Numbered from the stretch's first letter, positions 45,694 to 56,187 are shown. The stretch: 64,000 bases of DNA from Komagataeibacter melomenusus (GCF_013155395.1 NZ_JABJWC010000017.1:1-64000), one strand, 5' to 3'. A program made the numbers and translations. Notes: a model not told the origin generated them from the letters alone.

Positions 45694-46202
45694 GTCTGTC
45701 GATTTTCTCGCGGCCCGGTCCGTTACGGGACGGGGCAGGAATGCCGGGAAAAGGGGATGCAGGCCTCAGCCGGGGGGCTGGACCATGAGCGTGGCGGGAA
45801 AAACGACAGGCGCGCGGTTGCGCGGGAGGGACTGGGTCATGATTTGAGGCACCATTGTTCTTGTTTTTTAGAAGAGTGTTTAAAATAAACCGCCGGTAAG
45901 AATAAAAGTTTTCAGGTCCCGTCTTTTTACAGGCGGTGTTGTGGCAACGCTTTCGTGAAAAACGTTATCTGACTACCGTTGCGGCCTGCGGGTGTTTTGG
46001 GGCAGGCTTTTTCAAACAATCTTCAGGCTTGCGGGAGCATGGCCTAAAATTATAAAATTGTCAAACAACTCATAACTATATTAATTTTGCGATGCACAAA
46101 TTGTAATTTTCTTTCGCATATCATTGATGTTTCCGCTGTTCTCCCATTCATGGTATCGCGCCTGTGGTGCCGTGGGGCAGGCTCGCGTAAGGGGAGAAGG
46201 GT
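45694..46202. other. AT-rich intergenic region with degenerate repeat
   Basis: About 509 bases between divergent oprB and histidine kinase genes. A degenerate copy of the dispersed hairpin repeat (ATAAAAGTTTT...) lies near 45895-45945. The part from 46040 to 46120 is very AT-rich and suits a promoter. No ORF or RNA gene is supported. Confidence 0.5.
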
Positions 46203-47354
46203 GTGTCGGCGCTGGTGCTTGTGGTGATGGGTTTCGCGGCGGGGGCGCTGCTGGGGGGGTATGGCGCGTGGCGTTATGGCGCGGTGGGGCGGCTGTCGGG
46301 CTACCCCGCGCGCCTGCAGGCCGAACCCGTGGGCACGGATGAGGATACGGTGCAGGTCGACGACCTGCCTGTATCGCTGCTGGTGCTGGCACGCGGTGGG
46401 CGGCTTTTACATGCCGGTGCCCGCGCGCAGGTGGAATTTGCCGAGGGGCTGGGCATGTTCGTGCGCCACCCCGCCCTGCAACGCGCCGTGGCCGAACTGC
46501 GCCCCGGCGGGGTAACGGAGGTGACCATCGAGGCCGACGTGCCGGTGCGCCGCGTGGTGCAGGCTTTTGTCAGGGCCGGGATATGGCACGGCCAGCCCGC
46601 CTGCGTGGTGGTGCTGCTGGATGCCACGGCGCGTGATGCGCTCGATCGCGCGCGCAGCGATTTCGTGGCCCATGCCAGCCATGAACTGCGCACGCCGCTG
46701 GCCGCGCTGATCGGCTTTATCGAGACCCTGCAGGGCCCGGCGGCCAATGATGCCACGGCGCGGCATAAATTCCTTGCCATCATGGCCCGGCAGGCCAGTC
46801 GCATGCAGCGCCTGATCGACCGGCTGCTCTACCTTTCGCGCGTGCAGATGCTCGAGCACCAGCGCCCGCAGGGCATGATAGCGGTGAGCGACCTGTTTGC
46901 CCGTTTCAATGATGAAGTGCAGGGCAAGCCCGAGGCTGATCGCGCGGCCCTGGTGCTGCACCCCGCCCCCGCAGGCACGTTGCGCGGCGATGCGGACCAG
47001 ATCCTGCAGGTGCTGGTCAACCTGAGCGAGAACGCCCTGCGTTATGGCAGGCCACAACCCCCAATTGAACCGCGCATCGAAATCGCGGCACAGTGGCAGG
47101 AGACTGGCGGCCTGCTGCTCTCGGTGCGTGACAACGGGCCGGGCATCGCCCCGCAGCACCTGCCGCGCCTGACCGAGCGATTCTACCGTGTCTCGCCCGC
47201 GCCGGGGGCAGGGGGCGAGCAGGGCACGGGGCTTGGGCTGGCCATCGTGCGCCATATCGTTGATCGCCATGGCGGGCGGCTCGACATCACCAGCGCGCCG
47301 GGGCAGGGGACCTGTTGCACGGTCTGGTTGCCGGGCAGTGCGAATGCCCTGTAA
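46203..47354 (+). CDS. PhoR-like sensor histidine kinase
   Basis: A 383-aa membrane-bound histidine kinase. A single hydrophobic helix occupies about residues 2-22; a PAS-like region follows to about residue 145; the dimerisation/phosphoacceptor domain has HASHELRTPLAAL near 160; the ATPase domain has the N box LVNLSENALRYG near 271, G1 DNGPGI near 309 and G2 GTGLGLAIV near 340. The HASHELRTPL box with a short N-terminal anchor is like PhoR, the phosphate-starvation kinase. No response regulator, pst or phoU gene lies next to it, so its partner is elsewhere. GTG start at 46203 with AAGGGGAG upstream. Confidence 0.87.
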   Translation: MSALVLVVMGFAAGALLGGYGAWRYGAVGRLSGYPARLQAEPVGTDEDTVQVDDLPVSLLVLARGGRLLHAGARAQVEFAEGLGMFVRHPALQRAVAELRPGGVTEVTIEADVPVRRVVQAFVRAGIWHGQPACVVVLLDATARDALDRARSDFVAHASHELRTPLAALIGFIETLQGPAANDATARHKFLAIMARQASRMQRLIDRLLYLSRVQMLEHQRPQGMIAVSDLFARFNDEVQGKPEADRAALVLHPAPAGTLRGDADQILQVLVNLSENALRYGRPQPPIEPRIEIAAQWQETGGLLLSVRDNGPGIAPQHLPRLTERFYRVSPAPGAGGEQGTGLGLAIVRHIVDRHGGRLDITSAPGQGTCCTVWLPGSANAL

Positions 47355-47407
47355 TTATCGATCCTGACTGCTTTCGGAGGCGCTGTTTTGTGCATAAGGG
47401 TCTCTTC

Positions 47408-47639
47408 ATGACAGATGCCGCGACATATCTCGCCCGGTTCATCAAGTCCCTGGAAAAGGGCGATCAGGCTCGAAGGCACGGCCAATATCGCCCCGCTCGG
47501 CATCCGGCAGTCAGATTCGCATGATTGCCTGCTCCGGTACGCGCTTCTCACGCCGCCGGACGAGGATGATCTGGAAGCGCTCTCCCTGATCGGGACGGAA
47601 CTGGTGTGCGTCTGTCGCGCGCCCACCCGGCCCGGCTGA
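47408..47639 (+). pseudogene. Frameshifted small gene remnant
   Basis: MTDAATYLARFIKSLEKGDQ is read from 47408; then the frame breaks, and the following sensible-looking protein sequence (RLEGTANIAPLGIRQSDSHDC..., ending at a TGA at 47639) lies in another frame that overlaps it. Joining both frames near 47460 would give a protein of about 77 residues. It follows the histidine kinase by 53 bases and converges on a LysR gene 6 bases downstream. No family is recognised; it may instead be intergenic chance. Confidence 0.35.
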
Positions 47640-47645
47640 TGGGGC

Positions 47646-48596
47646 CTATGTGCCGAAATAGGCCTGCCGCAGTTCCTTGCGTACGAAATCGAGGAACAGC
47701 CGCGTGCGTGAGGGCAGGTGCGTGCGTGAGGGATAGACCGCGCACAGCGTCACGTCCTCCCACCTGTAGGTGCTGAGGCATTCGATCAGCCGGCCGCATT
47801 TCAGGTCATCGGCAATGTCCCACAGCACCTTGAGCGCAATGCCGCGCCCGCTCACCGCCCAGTCATGCACCACCTCGCTGCTTGATGTGGCAAGGCGGGG
47901 GGTGACATGCACTTCCTTGCGCGCCTTGCCATCAAAATACACCCATTCGTTAAAGATGCGCTGGCGGCGGATCAGGCAGATGCAGTCATGCTTGAGCAGG
48001 TCGTGCGGCGTGGCGGGCAGGCCCTTGCGGTCACGGTATTCGGGCGCGGCACAGACCACGCGGCGGCTGTTGATCAGGCTGGTGGTCATGACTTCCTGAT
48101 CGGGCGGCATGCCGGGGCGGATGGCGATGTCCAGCCCGTCGTCAATCACGTCCAGCCCGGCATCGGACAGGGTAAGCTGCACCGTCACCTCGGGGTACTG
48201 CTCCACAAAGGCCGCCACCACGCCCGCCAGCATCTTGCGCCCGATCTCCGATGGCACGCCCACGCGCAGCAGCCCGCGCGGAATGCCCGCGCGCGCGGTC
48301 AGTTCGGCTTCCGCCTCATCCACTTCCTGCATGATGCGCACGGCATGCTCGTGCAGGCGCTGCCCTTCCGCCGTGAGCGCGAAATGGCGCGAGGTGCGGG
48401 TGACCAGCCGCGTGCCCAGCCGGGCCTCCATGGTGCTCAGCCTGCGGCTCATGGCCGCGGGCGAGAGGCCCATGGCGCGCGCGCACCCCGCAATGCTGCC
48501 CGCCGCGGCAAGGATGCAGAAAAATCTCAGGTCACTGATTTCATCGGGCAACTGGCGGCTCCATGATTGCGTTTGGCGTACGGTTGGCGTGCACAC
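47646..48596 (-). CDS. LysR-family transcriptional regulator
   Basis: A 316-aa regulator. The helix-turn-helix is around residues 20-70 (ISDLRFFCILAAAGSIAGCARAMGLSPAAMSRRLSTME), followed by the effector domain; overall it resembles the DsbG/YafC/AaeR-like LysR group. It starts at a GTG near 48596 and lies 73 bases from the divergent malic enzyme gene, so control of malate metabolism is plausible. The exact start is uncertain because the first 17 residues precede the fold. Confidence 0.85.
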   Translation of the reverse strand: MCTPTVRQTQSWSRQLPDEISDLRFFCILAAAGSIAGCARAMGLSPAAMSRRLSTMEARLGTRLVTRTSRHFALTAEGQRLHEHAVRIMQEVDEAEAELTARAGIPRGLLRVGVPSEIGRKMLAGVVAAFVEQYPEVTVQLTLSDAGLDVIDDGLDIAIRPGMPPDQEVMTTSLINSRRVVCAAPEYRDRKGLPATPHDLLKHDCICLIRRQRIFNEWVYFDGKARKEVHVTPRLATSSSEVVHDWAVSGRGIALKVLWDIADDLKCGRLIECLSTYRWEDVTLCAVYPSRTHLPSRTRLFLDFVRKELRQAYFGT

Positions 48597-48669
48597 CCAT
48601 GCCCTACACGAAGATGTGCAGATCCGTATCCTGCGCCTCTTTCAATCGTTATCACAATGTCGGGTCATT

Positions 48670-50382
48670 ATGTCGGATACAGCGCGGACCATGCTTTCCT
48701 CTTCCCTCAAAACGGCTTTGTCTGGCAGGGAACTTCTGGATTGCCCTGTGCTGAACAAGGGAAATGCATTCGACAGGCGTGAACGTGACCTGTTCGGGCT
48801 GCATGGCCTTCTGCCTGCCTCCGTCGCCACCCTGGCCGAGCAGGCCGACCTCGCCCGCGCCCGCCTGGCTGCCCTGCCGGACAATTTTGCGCGACATATT
48901 GCGCTACGCGAAATCCAGGACCGGAACGAAACCCTTTTCTACGCCATTATCGACGAGGCGCTCGAAGCCTGGCTGCCCATCATCTACACCCCCGCCATTG
49001 GTCGGGCGTGCCGTGAGTTCAGCCATATCTGGACCCGCCCGCGTGGCCTGTTCCTGAACTATGCCGACCATCGCGGCCGCATTGCCGAGATTCTGGCCAG
49101 CCCGCAATTCGATGGCGTGCGCGTGATCGTTGCGAGCGATGGCGGCAGCATCCTTGGCATTGGCGACCAGGGGGCCAATGGCATGGGCATCCCCATTGGC
49201 AAGCTCTCGCTCTATACCGCCTGTGGCGGCCTCGACCCCGCCCGCGCGCTGCCTGTCCTGCTCGATGTGGGCACTGATAACGAGACCCTGCTGGCTGATC
49301 CCGAATATATCGGCTGGCGGCACGCCCGCGTGCGCGGCGCGCAATACGATGCCTTCATTGCCGAATTCGTGCAGGCCGTGAACACGCGCTGGCCTGACAT
49401 CGCCCTGCATTGGGAAGATCTTTCGGGTGCCGACGCCCTGCGCATCCTGCGCCGTTATCGTGGCGACATGTGCACCTATAATGATGATATCCAGGGCACG
49501 GCAGGGGTGACCGCCGGTGCGCTGCTTGCGGCCATCAGGGCAGGCGGGGCGGCGCTGGATGCGCAGAAGATCGTCATTTTTGGCGCGGGCGGTGCCGGAT
49601 GCGGCATTGCCGACCTGCTGGCGCAGATGATGGTGGCGGGCGGCATGACGGCGCAGGAGGCGAGCCGCCGCTTCTTCATGGTTGATATCAACGGCCTCGT
49701 GCGCGAAGGCATGCCGGGCGTGACCGAGGGCCAGCAGCCCTTCGCCCAGCCTGCCGATGTGGCATCGGGCTGGCGCGTGGATGATGCTGCCCATATCACC
49801 CTTGCCGAGGTCATGGCCCATGTGCAGCCCACCATGCTGATCGGCACATCAGGGCAGGGCGGGGCGTTCACGCGCGAGATCGTGGCCCCCATGGCGCGGC
49901 AGGCGGCGCGGCCCATCATCTTTGCGCTCTCCAACCCCACCGCCAATATCGAGGCCACGCCTGCCGATCTGCTGGCCTGGACGCAGGGCCGCGCCATCAT
50001 CGGCACGGGCGGCCCGTTCGCGCCGGTGGACTATGCCGGACGTATGCGCCCGGTGGACCAGATCAATAATTCCTACGTCTTTCCCGGCGTGGGGCTGGCG
50101 GTTGTGGCCGGTGGCATCACGCGCATGACCGACGGCATGTTTCTGGCCGCAGCCCACGCGCTGGCTGCCCTTTCGCCCGCGGCCGGGGCTGCCGACCCCA
50201 CCACCGCGCCGCTGCTGCCCCCCGTATCGGAACTGCGGCTCGTGGCTACCGCCGTTGCCCGCGCCGTCATCATGCAGGGGCAGAAGGAAGGCGTGGCCCC
50301 GCAGGCTTCGGCGCATGAAGTCGAGGCGGCCCTGGGCGATGCGGTATGGACCGCGCGCTATCGCCCGTATGAGAAAGCCTGA
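48670..50382 (+). CDS. maeA: NAD-dependent malic enzyme
   Basis: A 570-aa enzyme that decarboxylates malate to pyruvate with NAD+, close to the 565 aa of E. coli MaeA. Conserved parts: IIYTPAIGRACREFSHIWTRPRG with the catalytic Tyr near residue 110, the substrate region GGLDPARALPVLLDVGTDNETLL, metal-binding NDDIQGTAGVTA with Glu/Asp residues, and the NAD-binding IVIFGAGGAGCGIADLL near 303, ending at FPGVGLAVVAGG. It feeds pyruvate from the TCA cycle. The ATG at 48670 is chosen; ATG at 48691 is possible. It is divergent from LysR. Confidence 0.93.
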   Translation: MSDTARTMLSSSLKTALSGRELLDCPVLNKGNAFDRRERDLFGLHGLLPASVATLAEQADLARARLAALPDNFARHIALREIQDRNETLFYAIIDEALEAWLPIIYTPAIGRACREFSHIWTRPRGLFLNYADHRGRIAEILASPQFDGVRVIVASDGGSILGIGDQGANGMGIPIGKLSLYTACGGLDPARALPVLLDVGTDNETLLADPEYIGWRHARVRGAQYDAFIAEFVQAVNTRWPDIALHWEDLSGADALRILRRYRGDMCTYNDDIQGTAGVTAGALLAAIRAGGAALDAQKIVIFGAGGAGCGIADLLAQMMVAGGMTAQEASRRFFMVDINGLVREGMPGVTEGQQPFAQPADVASGWRVDDAAHITLAEVMAHVQPTMLIGTSGQGGAFTREIVAPMARQAARPIIFALSNPTANIEATPADLLAWTQGRAIIGTGGPFAPVDYAGRMRPVDQINNSYVFPGVGLAVVAGGITRMTDGMFLAAAHALAALSPAAGAADPTTAPLLPPVSELRLVATAVARAVIMQGQKEGVAPQASAHEVEAALGDAVWTARYRPYEKA

Positions 50383-50611
50383 AGTCTGGTCGCCTGTGTG
50401 CGGGCAATGCCTTGATGCCTGATGATGAAAGCCCCCCGGTGCCGCCTTTTTTGCGGCGTTCCGCCAGCAGCGCGAGCGCGACGGTCCCGTGCCTGCTGGT
50501 CGTAACGACCATGCATGCGGTGGCGGGTGGATGCGGGCCATGTGCCGCACGCCGCCCGACCCGATGGGGAGCCGCGTTCTGAGGCCGCCATGCAGGCGCA
50601 GGCGGGCCTAG

Positions 50612-52690
50612 ATGGATCTGCCCCACTTCCTCATGTCCAACCCGGTCGCCCGGCTGCGCTGGCCACCCGCAATGGACTGGCTGCGCTGGCTGGTTTGCCC
50701 CACGCCGCAGGCGGTGGGTTTTGCGCTGCGCAATACGGCGGCCTCGCTCATCGCCCTTGCCATTGCGCTGTGGATGGAACTTGACAGCCCGCAATGGGCG
50801 GTGGCCACCGTGTGGTCGGTCGCCCAGGTGCGACGTGGGGAGAGCATGTCCAAGGCGCGGTGGCGCATCGTGGGCACGCTGGTCGGCGCGGTGGCGGCCG
50901 TGGTGTTCATCGGGGCGTTTCCGCAGCAGTCATGGCTGTTTTTCCCCGCTGTTGCGACATGGATCGGGCTGTGCAGCTTTCTGGCTACGTTCTGCCTCAA
51001 CTTCCGCTCCTATGCGTTCGTGCTGTCGGGCTATACGTGCTCGATCATTGCGGTGGCGGCGGCATCCCAGCCCGATAACGTGTTTTTCATCGCCATGTCG
51101 CGCGCCAGCTATATCGTGCTGGGCGTGGTGTGCGAAGCGGCGATGGCGGTGCTGTTCACCTTCAACCTCGCCACGCGCGCGCAGGCCACCATGGTGGGGC
51201 AGGTAGAAGACGTGCTGCACCGGCTTGGCGGCCTGCTGCGCGAGATCGTGCTGCATGAGCGCGACACGCTGGTCCATGCCGGTGAGTTTTCCGACATGCT
51301 GGTCTCGGTGCATCAGGGGCTGGAGTTCCCGGCTATCGAGATGGGGCGGCAGGTGCGCGCGGGCGATCATGCCCGCGCGGTGCTGGCCGAGGTCTCGATT
51401 CTGGTCACGCGCCTTGTCGGCCTGTCTGGCGGCACGGAGCGGGCCATGCTGGCCGATGATGCAGCGCTGGCCGATACGCGTGGCCAACTGCTGCATCTGT
51501 GCGACCGGCTGGCCACCTGCCGCCTGGAGGCAGGCGCGCTGGATGATCTGTACGCGCAGGTCACGCATCTGCATGCCCTGTTCGCGCAGCGTGCGGCACG
51601 CGGCACGCATGAAATGGCCCGCGTGACCCATGGCGTGCTGGCCGCCACCATGGATGACCTGCAGACAGCGCTTGACCACGCCCACGCCATTTTCAGCCCG
51701 CCGCCGCATGACCGCTTCCGCTTTCACCTCGGCGGCCACCGTGATATGCGCCTGGCATTCCATAACGGGCTGCGTGGGGCCGTGGCCATCATGCTTGCAG
51801 CCTTTGTGTATGAATGCACGGCATGGCCCGGCGGCATGGGGTTCATCGCCATCACCACGCTGGTGTGCGGGCTGTTCGCCACGCGTGAGAACCCGGTGGT
51901 GGCCACTACGCGCTTCCTGTCGGGCGCGGTGTGGTCGGCCGTGGCGGCGGGGTGCCTCAGCCTGTGGCTGATCCCGTATCTGAGCGATTATGAGGAACTG
52001 GCCTTCGTGCTGGGCCTGTTCCTGTTCGTGGGTGGGCTTGCCAAGTGCAACCGGGGCACGGCGGGGGCGGCTGCGGCCTACGGGCTGCTCATGCCCAACC
52101 TGCTCATGACCGGCAACCAGAGCCGGGTGGATGAGATCGCCTTCCTCAACAACGCGCTGCACACGGTGCTGGCCGTCGGGCTGAGCGTGCTAGTGTTCCG
52201 CCTCGTGCTGCCATTTCGCGCACGGGCCGAGCGGCTGCGTTTTGGCGCGCATATGCGTGGCGAGTTGCGGCGGCTGTGCCTCGTGCCCCTGCTGCCTTCG
52301 CCCCAGTGGTGGATCGGCACGAGCGTTGACCGGATCGGGCGCATGGTGCGGCATGCGGCGCAGGCGGGCGATCATACGGCGGGTGGCGGCATCCGGCTCA
52401 TGCTCATGTTCTCCTCCGTGGGGCTGAACATCCTGCTGCTGCGCGGGCTCAAGCGCCAGCGGCGCGACAGCGCGACGGACATCATCACCACCTTGCTGCG
52501 CGCGCTGGTGCGCTACCGGCCCATCAGCCCGCGCGGGGTGGCCGTGGTGCGGGCGGCGCGCAGGCGGCTGGCCCGGCTGGAAAAGGCCGACCCCGGCAAT
52601 GGCCGCCTGCTTGAGGTGCTGGCCTGCCTTGATGGCATAGCCCGCACGGCCACGGCCTGCCTGAGCGCCATGGAAGCGGGGGTGGAATGA
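50612..52690 (+). CDS. FUSC-family efflux protein (fusaric acid/aromatic acid exporter type)
   Basis: A 692-aa membrane protein with two clusters of about six helices (residues 45-190 and 380-545) separated by a helical cytoplasmic region of about 190 residues and followed by a C-terminal cytoplasmic part. DSPQWAVATVWSVAQVRRGESMSKARWRIVGTLVGAVAA near the start is typical of the FUSC/AaeB/YccS family, which exports aromatic carboxylic acids. No membrane-fusion partner (AaeA type) is adjacent, so it may work alone or with distant genes. AGGCGGG lies just before the ATG. The downstream LysR gene could be its regulator. Confidence 0.83.
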   Translation: MDLPHFLMSNPVARLRWPPAMDWLRWLVCPTPQAVGFALRNTAASLIALAIALWMELDSPQWAVATVWSVAQVRRGESMSKARWRIVGTLVGAVAAVVFIGAFPQQSWLFFPAVATWIGLCSFLATFCLNFRSYAFVLSGYTCSIIAVAAASQPDNVFFIAMSRASYIVLGVVCEAAMAVLFTFNLATRAQATMVGQVEDVLHRLGGLLREIVLHERDTLVHAGEFSDMLVSVHQGLEFPAIEMGRQVRAGDHARAVLAEVSILVTRLVGLSGGTERAMLADDAALADTRGQLLHLCDRLATCRLEAGALDDLYAQVTHLHALFAQRAARGTHEMARVTHGVLAATMDDLQTALDHAHAIFSPPPHDRFRFHLGGHRDMRLAFHNGLRGAVAIMLAAFVYECTAWPGGMGFIAITTLVCGLFATRENPVVATTRFLSGAVWSAVAAGCLSLWLIPYLSDYEELAFVLGLFLFVGGLAKCNRGTAGAAAAYGLLMPNLLMTGNQSRVDEIAFLNNALHTVLAVGLSVLVFRLVLPFRARAERLRFGAHMRGELRRLCLVPLLPSPQWWIGTSVDRIGRMVRHAAQAGDHTAGGGIRLMLMFSSVGLNILLLRGLKRQRRDSATDIITTLLRALVRYRPISPRGVAVVRAARRRLARLEKADPGNGRLLEVLACLDGIARTATACLSAMEAGVE

Positions 52691-52794
52691 CGGCAGGAAA
52701 AGTTTTTGGCAAGGTTGTGGATTGGTCAAATCCGGTTTTTTAGGATAATCGCTACGCATCCGGTCCGGTCTGGCCAAGGGGAGACACACGGAGC

Positions 52795-53745
52795 ATGAGA
52801 AAACGCTATGATCTCGACCTGCTCCGCAGCCTCCAGGCCCTGATCGAGGAGGAAGGCGTCTCGCACGCGGCGCGCAGGTTGCAGATGAGCGAGGCCGCCA
52901 TGAGCCGCAGCCTTGCCAAGCTGCGCGTGGTGTTCAATGACCCGATTCTGGTCGCATCGGGGCGGCGCATGGTGGTCACCACCTTTGCGCTCGGCCTGCG
53001 CGAGCGGTTGCGCGCCATTGTCGATGGTGCCGATTCACTGCTTGAAGAGCAGGACACCCCCGATATTGCCAGCCTGTCGCCGCATTTCATGCTGCGCGCC
53101 AATGACCTGATCGTGGGCGCGTTTGGCGCGGCCATCCTTGCCGCCCTGCGCCATGACTGCCCCGGCTGCACCCTGACCTTTGTGCCCGAGACGGATGAGG
53201 AACCCAGCAACGCCCTGCGCGAAGGCCATATCGACCTGTATCTGGGCGCATCGGATGACATGCGGCCTGAAATACGCCGCCAGAGCATCTTCCCCACCGC
53301 GTTCCGCGCCCTCGTGCGGGCCGATCACCCCATCCTGGCGGAAGGGATCACGCCGGACTCCATCGCGCGGTATGAACATATCAGCGTATCGCGCCGGGGC
53401 AGGCTGCACGGGCCGATCGATACGGTGCTCAAGGAGCAGTTCGGCCTGCGGCGCCATGTGGTGATGGTGGTGCCCACCTATTACGCCATGGTCGAGACCC
53501 TGCGCATGACCGACATGATCCTGCCGCTGCCCGGCATCGCCATCGATTACCTGCCCATCCGCTCCATGCACCTTGCCGCGTTCGAATTTCCCTTCGCACT
53601 GCCCACGGTGCATTCCTTCCAGGCGTGGCACCCGCGGCGCGATGGCGACCCGGTGCATCGCTGGCTGCGCAATACGGTCTATCGCGTCGTGCGCGCGCGC
53701 GGCGAGGGCCCGCCGGAGGGGTTTGCGCCCCCGGCAGGCCCGTGA
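52795..53745 (+). CDS. LysR-family transcriptional regulator
   Basis: A 316-aa regulator with the helix-turn-helix in residues 5-55 (YDLDLLRSLQALIEEEGVSHAARRLQMSEAAMSRSLAKLR). The effector domain contains DDMRPEIRR and YYAMVETLRMTDMILPLP, as in NodD/NahR/LinR-type LysR proteins. AGGGGAG lies upstream of the ATG. It is on the same strand as the FUSC exporter 104 bases upstream, which it may control, and converges on dadA with a 4-base gap. Confidence 0.85.
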   Translation: MRKRYDLDLLRSLQALIEEEGVSHAARRLQMSEAAMSRSLAKLRVVFNDPILVASGRRMVVTTFALGLRERLRAIVDGADSLLEEQDTPDIASLSPHFMLRANDLIVGAFGAAILAALRHDCPGCTLTFVPETDEEPSNALREGHIDLYLGASDDMRPEIRRQSIFPTAFRALVRADHPILAEGITPDSIARYEHISVSRRGRLHGPIDTVLKEQFGLRRHVVMVVPTYYAMVETLRMTDMILPLPGIAIDYLPIRSMHLAAFEFPFALPTVHSFQAWHPRRDGDPVHRWLRNTVYRVVRARGEGPPEGFAPPAGP

Positions 53746-53749
53746 GGGG

Positions 53750-55006
53750 TTACTGCCCGTAGCGTACGATGCCCAGGTCCTCATGCGGGATGTCGGGCAT
53801 GCGGCCGGAGATGATGTCCGCCAGAACCTTGCCCGAGCCGCAGGCCATGGTCCAGCCCAGCGTGCCGTGGCCGGTGTTGAGGAACAGGTTGTCGTATTTG
53901 GTGCGGCCGATGATGGGGGTGCCATCGGGCGTCATGGGGCGCAGGCCGGTCCAGAACCGCGCGGCGGGGATGTTGCCGCCACCGGGGAACAGGTCGGTCA
54001 CCGAGTGCTCCAGCGTCTCGCGCCGCGGGGCGCGCAGTCGGGTGCTGAAGCCCGCAAGCTCCGCCGTGCCGCCAATGCGGATGCGGCTGCCAAGGCGGGT
54101 GATGCCGATCTTGAAGGTCTCATCCATGATGGTCGAGACCGGGGCGCGCTGCTCGTTCACGATATCGGCGGTGAGCGAGTAGCCCTTGACCGGATAGATC
54201 GGCAGGTCGAGCCCGAGGCGGCGCACCAGCGCGGGCGAGTAGCTGCCGAGCGAGACGACATAGGAATCCGCCACCATCCGGCCCCGGCTGGTCTCGATGC
54301 CGGTAATGCGGCCGCCATCGGCGGTCATGGCGCGGATGTTTGTATCGTAATGGAAGGTGACGCCCGCTTCCGCCGCCTTGGCCGCAAGGCGCTGGGTGAA
54401 CAGGAAGGCATCGCCCGTCTCGTCACCGGGCAGGCGCAGGCCGCCCACGATCTTGTGCGCCGATGCGGCCAGCCCCGGCTCGGCCTCGATGCAGCCCTCG
54501 CGCGTGAGGACCTGGTAGGGCACGTTATACTGCTCAAGCACGCGGATATCGCCTGCAATGCCGTCAAGCTGCTTTTGCGTGCGGAATACCTGCAGCGTGC
54601 CCTGCTGGCGGTCATCATAGGTGATGGCGGTGGTGGCGCGCAGGTCCATCAACATGTCGCGGCTGTATTCCGCAATGCGCACCATGCGGCCCTTGTTGCG
54701 GTCATAGGCGCTTGTGGTGCAGTTCTCGAGCATCTGCACCAGCCACTTCCACAGATGCGGGTCGGGCATGGGCCAGAACACGAAGGGGCGGTATTTCATC
54801 AGCAGCCACTTGATGGACTTGAGCGGCACGCCCGGCCCGGCCCATGGCGAGGAATAGCCCGGTGAGACCTGTCCCGCATTGGCGAAGCTGGTTTCAAGCC
54901 CGGCTTCAGGCTGGCGGTCAACAACCGTGACCTCATGGCCCGCCTGCGCGAGATACCATGCCGATGTCACGCCAACGACACCACTACCCAGTACGATGAT
55001 TTTCAT
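53750..55006 (-). CDS. dadA: D-amino acid dehydrogenase small subunit DadA
   Basis: A 418-aa FAD-dependent inner-membrane-associated enzyme that oxidatively deaminates D-alanine and other D-amino acids, passing electrons to the respiratory chain. [28 protein letters not shown] at residues 3-30 is the FAD fold; [22 protein letters not shown] and the late [17 protein letters not shown] and [19 protein letters not shown] are DadA hallmarks. ATG at 55006 shares its A with the alr stop (TAATG), so the two genes are translationally coupled in one operon with alr first; an ATG 39 bases upstream would overlap alr. Confidence 0.95.
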   Translation of the reverse strand: MKIIVLGSGVVGVTSAWYLAQAGHEVTVVDRQPEAGLETSFANAGQVSPGYSSPWAGPGVPLKSIKWLLMKYRPFVFWPMPDPHLWKWLVQMLENCTTSAYDRNKGRMVRIAEYSRDMLMDLRATTAITYDDRQQGTLQVFRTQKQLDGIAGDIRVLEQYNVPYQVLTREGCIEAEPGLAASAHKIVGGLRLPGDETGDAFLFTQRLAAKAAEAGVTFHYDTNIRAMTADGGRITGIETSRGRMVADSYVVSLGSYSPALVRRLGLDLPIYPVKGYSLTADIVNEQRAPVSTIMDETFKIGITRLGSRIRIGGTAELAGFSTRLRAPRRETLEHSVTDLFPGGGNIPAARFWTGLRPMTPDGTPIIGRTKYDNLFLNTGHGTLGWTMACGSGKVLADIISGRMPDIPHEDLGIVRYGQ

Positions 55007-56187
55007 TACACGGAGGCCTTGTTCTGGCAGGGAGAAGCATCGCACGCGACGGGTTGCCGGTATGTGCGATGGAAACGTGAACCCAGTGCGGTCAGCACTT
55101 CGTAGCCGATGGTGCCTGCGCCGTGCGCCACCTCGTCCACGCTGCGGCGCGGGCCGATCATGTCCACATGCGTTGCGGCGTCGAGCACGCTTTCAGGTAC
55201 GTCATTGACATCCACCGTGGTGGAATCCATGGAAATGCGCCCCAGGATGGGCAGCCGGTAGTCACCCAGCCATGCGCAGCCATCCCTGGCCCCGCTGCGC
55301 AGGAAGCCATCGGCATAGCCTATGCCCAGCGTTGCAATGCGTCGCGTGCCGGTTGCATGCCATGTCAGGCCGTAGCCCACGCCATCACCCGCGGCAATGA
55401 CGCGGCGCTGCACGATGCGCGCGCGCAGCCTGACCGTGGGGCGCAGCGGGTTGGGCGCCTGCGCATTGGGGGCGAGGCCATAGAGCGCGGCACCGGGGCG
55501 CACGAGATCGAAATGGTAATCCGGCCCGAGAAAAATGCCCGATGAGGCCGAAAGCGCGCATGGTGCCGCGGGCAGCCGGGCGGCCATGGCGCGCAGCCGG
55601 TCGCGCTGCATGGCGTTGGCCGGGTTCGCAGGCGTGTCGGCGCAGGCGAGGTGGCTCATGACCAGCTTCGTGTCGATGCCCTCAAGCAGGGCGGGGGCCT
55701 GCGCCAGTGTCGCCACATCCGCCTCCGACAGGCCAAAGCGCGACATGCCGGTATCAACCTGCACGGCGGCGGGCAGGGCCTTTTGCGCCTGCGCGGCATG
55801 GGCGCGCCAGCCCGCCAGTTGTTCCATGCTGTTGAGCACGGGCAGCAGGGCGTGGCGGGTGAATAGCGCCTCGGTGCCGGGCATGGGGCCGTGCAGCACA
55901 AAAATCCGCACGCCGGGCGAGACATGCGGGCGCAGGCGGATGCCTTCTTCCAGGTGGGCGACAAAGAAAACCCGCGCCCCGGCCTGTTCCAGCACGGGGG
56001 CGACCCGGTCCGCGCCCAGGCCATAGGCATCGGCCTTGACCACGGCGGCACAGGTGGCCGCACCCGTGCGGGCATCGAGCAGGCGGTAATTGGCGGCGAT
56101 GGCGTCCAGGTCGATTTCCAGTGCGGCACCTGCACCGGCGAAGGCCCAGCCTGAAGCCATGGGCTGGGGGAAGGGCAGGTCAGGCAT
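55006..56187 (-). CDS. alr: Alanine racemase (catabolic DadX-like)
   Basis: A 393-aa PLP enzyme that interconverts L- and D-alanine. The PLP-binding Lys is in [13 protein letters not shown] near residue 50 and the catalytic Tyr in [11 protein letters not shown] near 289; [12 protein letters not shown] and PLYGLAP-like [12 protein letters not shown] complete the signature. Because it is in an operon with dadA it probably has the catabolic role of DadX, supplying D-alanine for oxidation, although it may also serve peptidoglycan synthesis. ATG at 56187 has GGAG about 10 bases upstream; the open frame extends to 56271 with unrelated residues. A divergent Lrp-type gene starts 135 bases away. Confidence 0.94.
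   Translation of the reverse strand: MPDLPFPQPMASGWAFAGAGAALEIDLDAIAANYRLLDARTGAATCAAVVKADAYGLGADRVAPVLEQAGARVFFVAHLEEGIRLRPHVSPGVRIFVLHGPMPGTEALFTRHALLPVLNSMEQLAGWRAHAAQAQKALPAAVQVDTGMSRFGLSEADVATLAQAPALLEGIDTKLVMSHLACADTPANPANAMQRDRLRAMAARLPAAPCALSASSGIFLGPDYHFDLVRPGAALYGLAPNAQAPNPLRPTVRLRARIVQRRVIAAGDGVGYGLTWHATGTRRIATLGIGYADGFLRSGARDGCAWLGDYRLPILGRISMDSTTVDVNDVPESVLDAATHVDMIGPRRSVDEVAHGAGTIGYEVLTALGSRFHRTYRQPVACDASPCQNKASV

Noticed and set aside
44014-45888. 624-codon plus-strand frame opposite the OprB porin
   Set aside because: Antisense shadow with no recognisable motif; the porin and its terminator explain the region.
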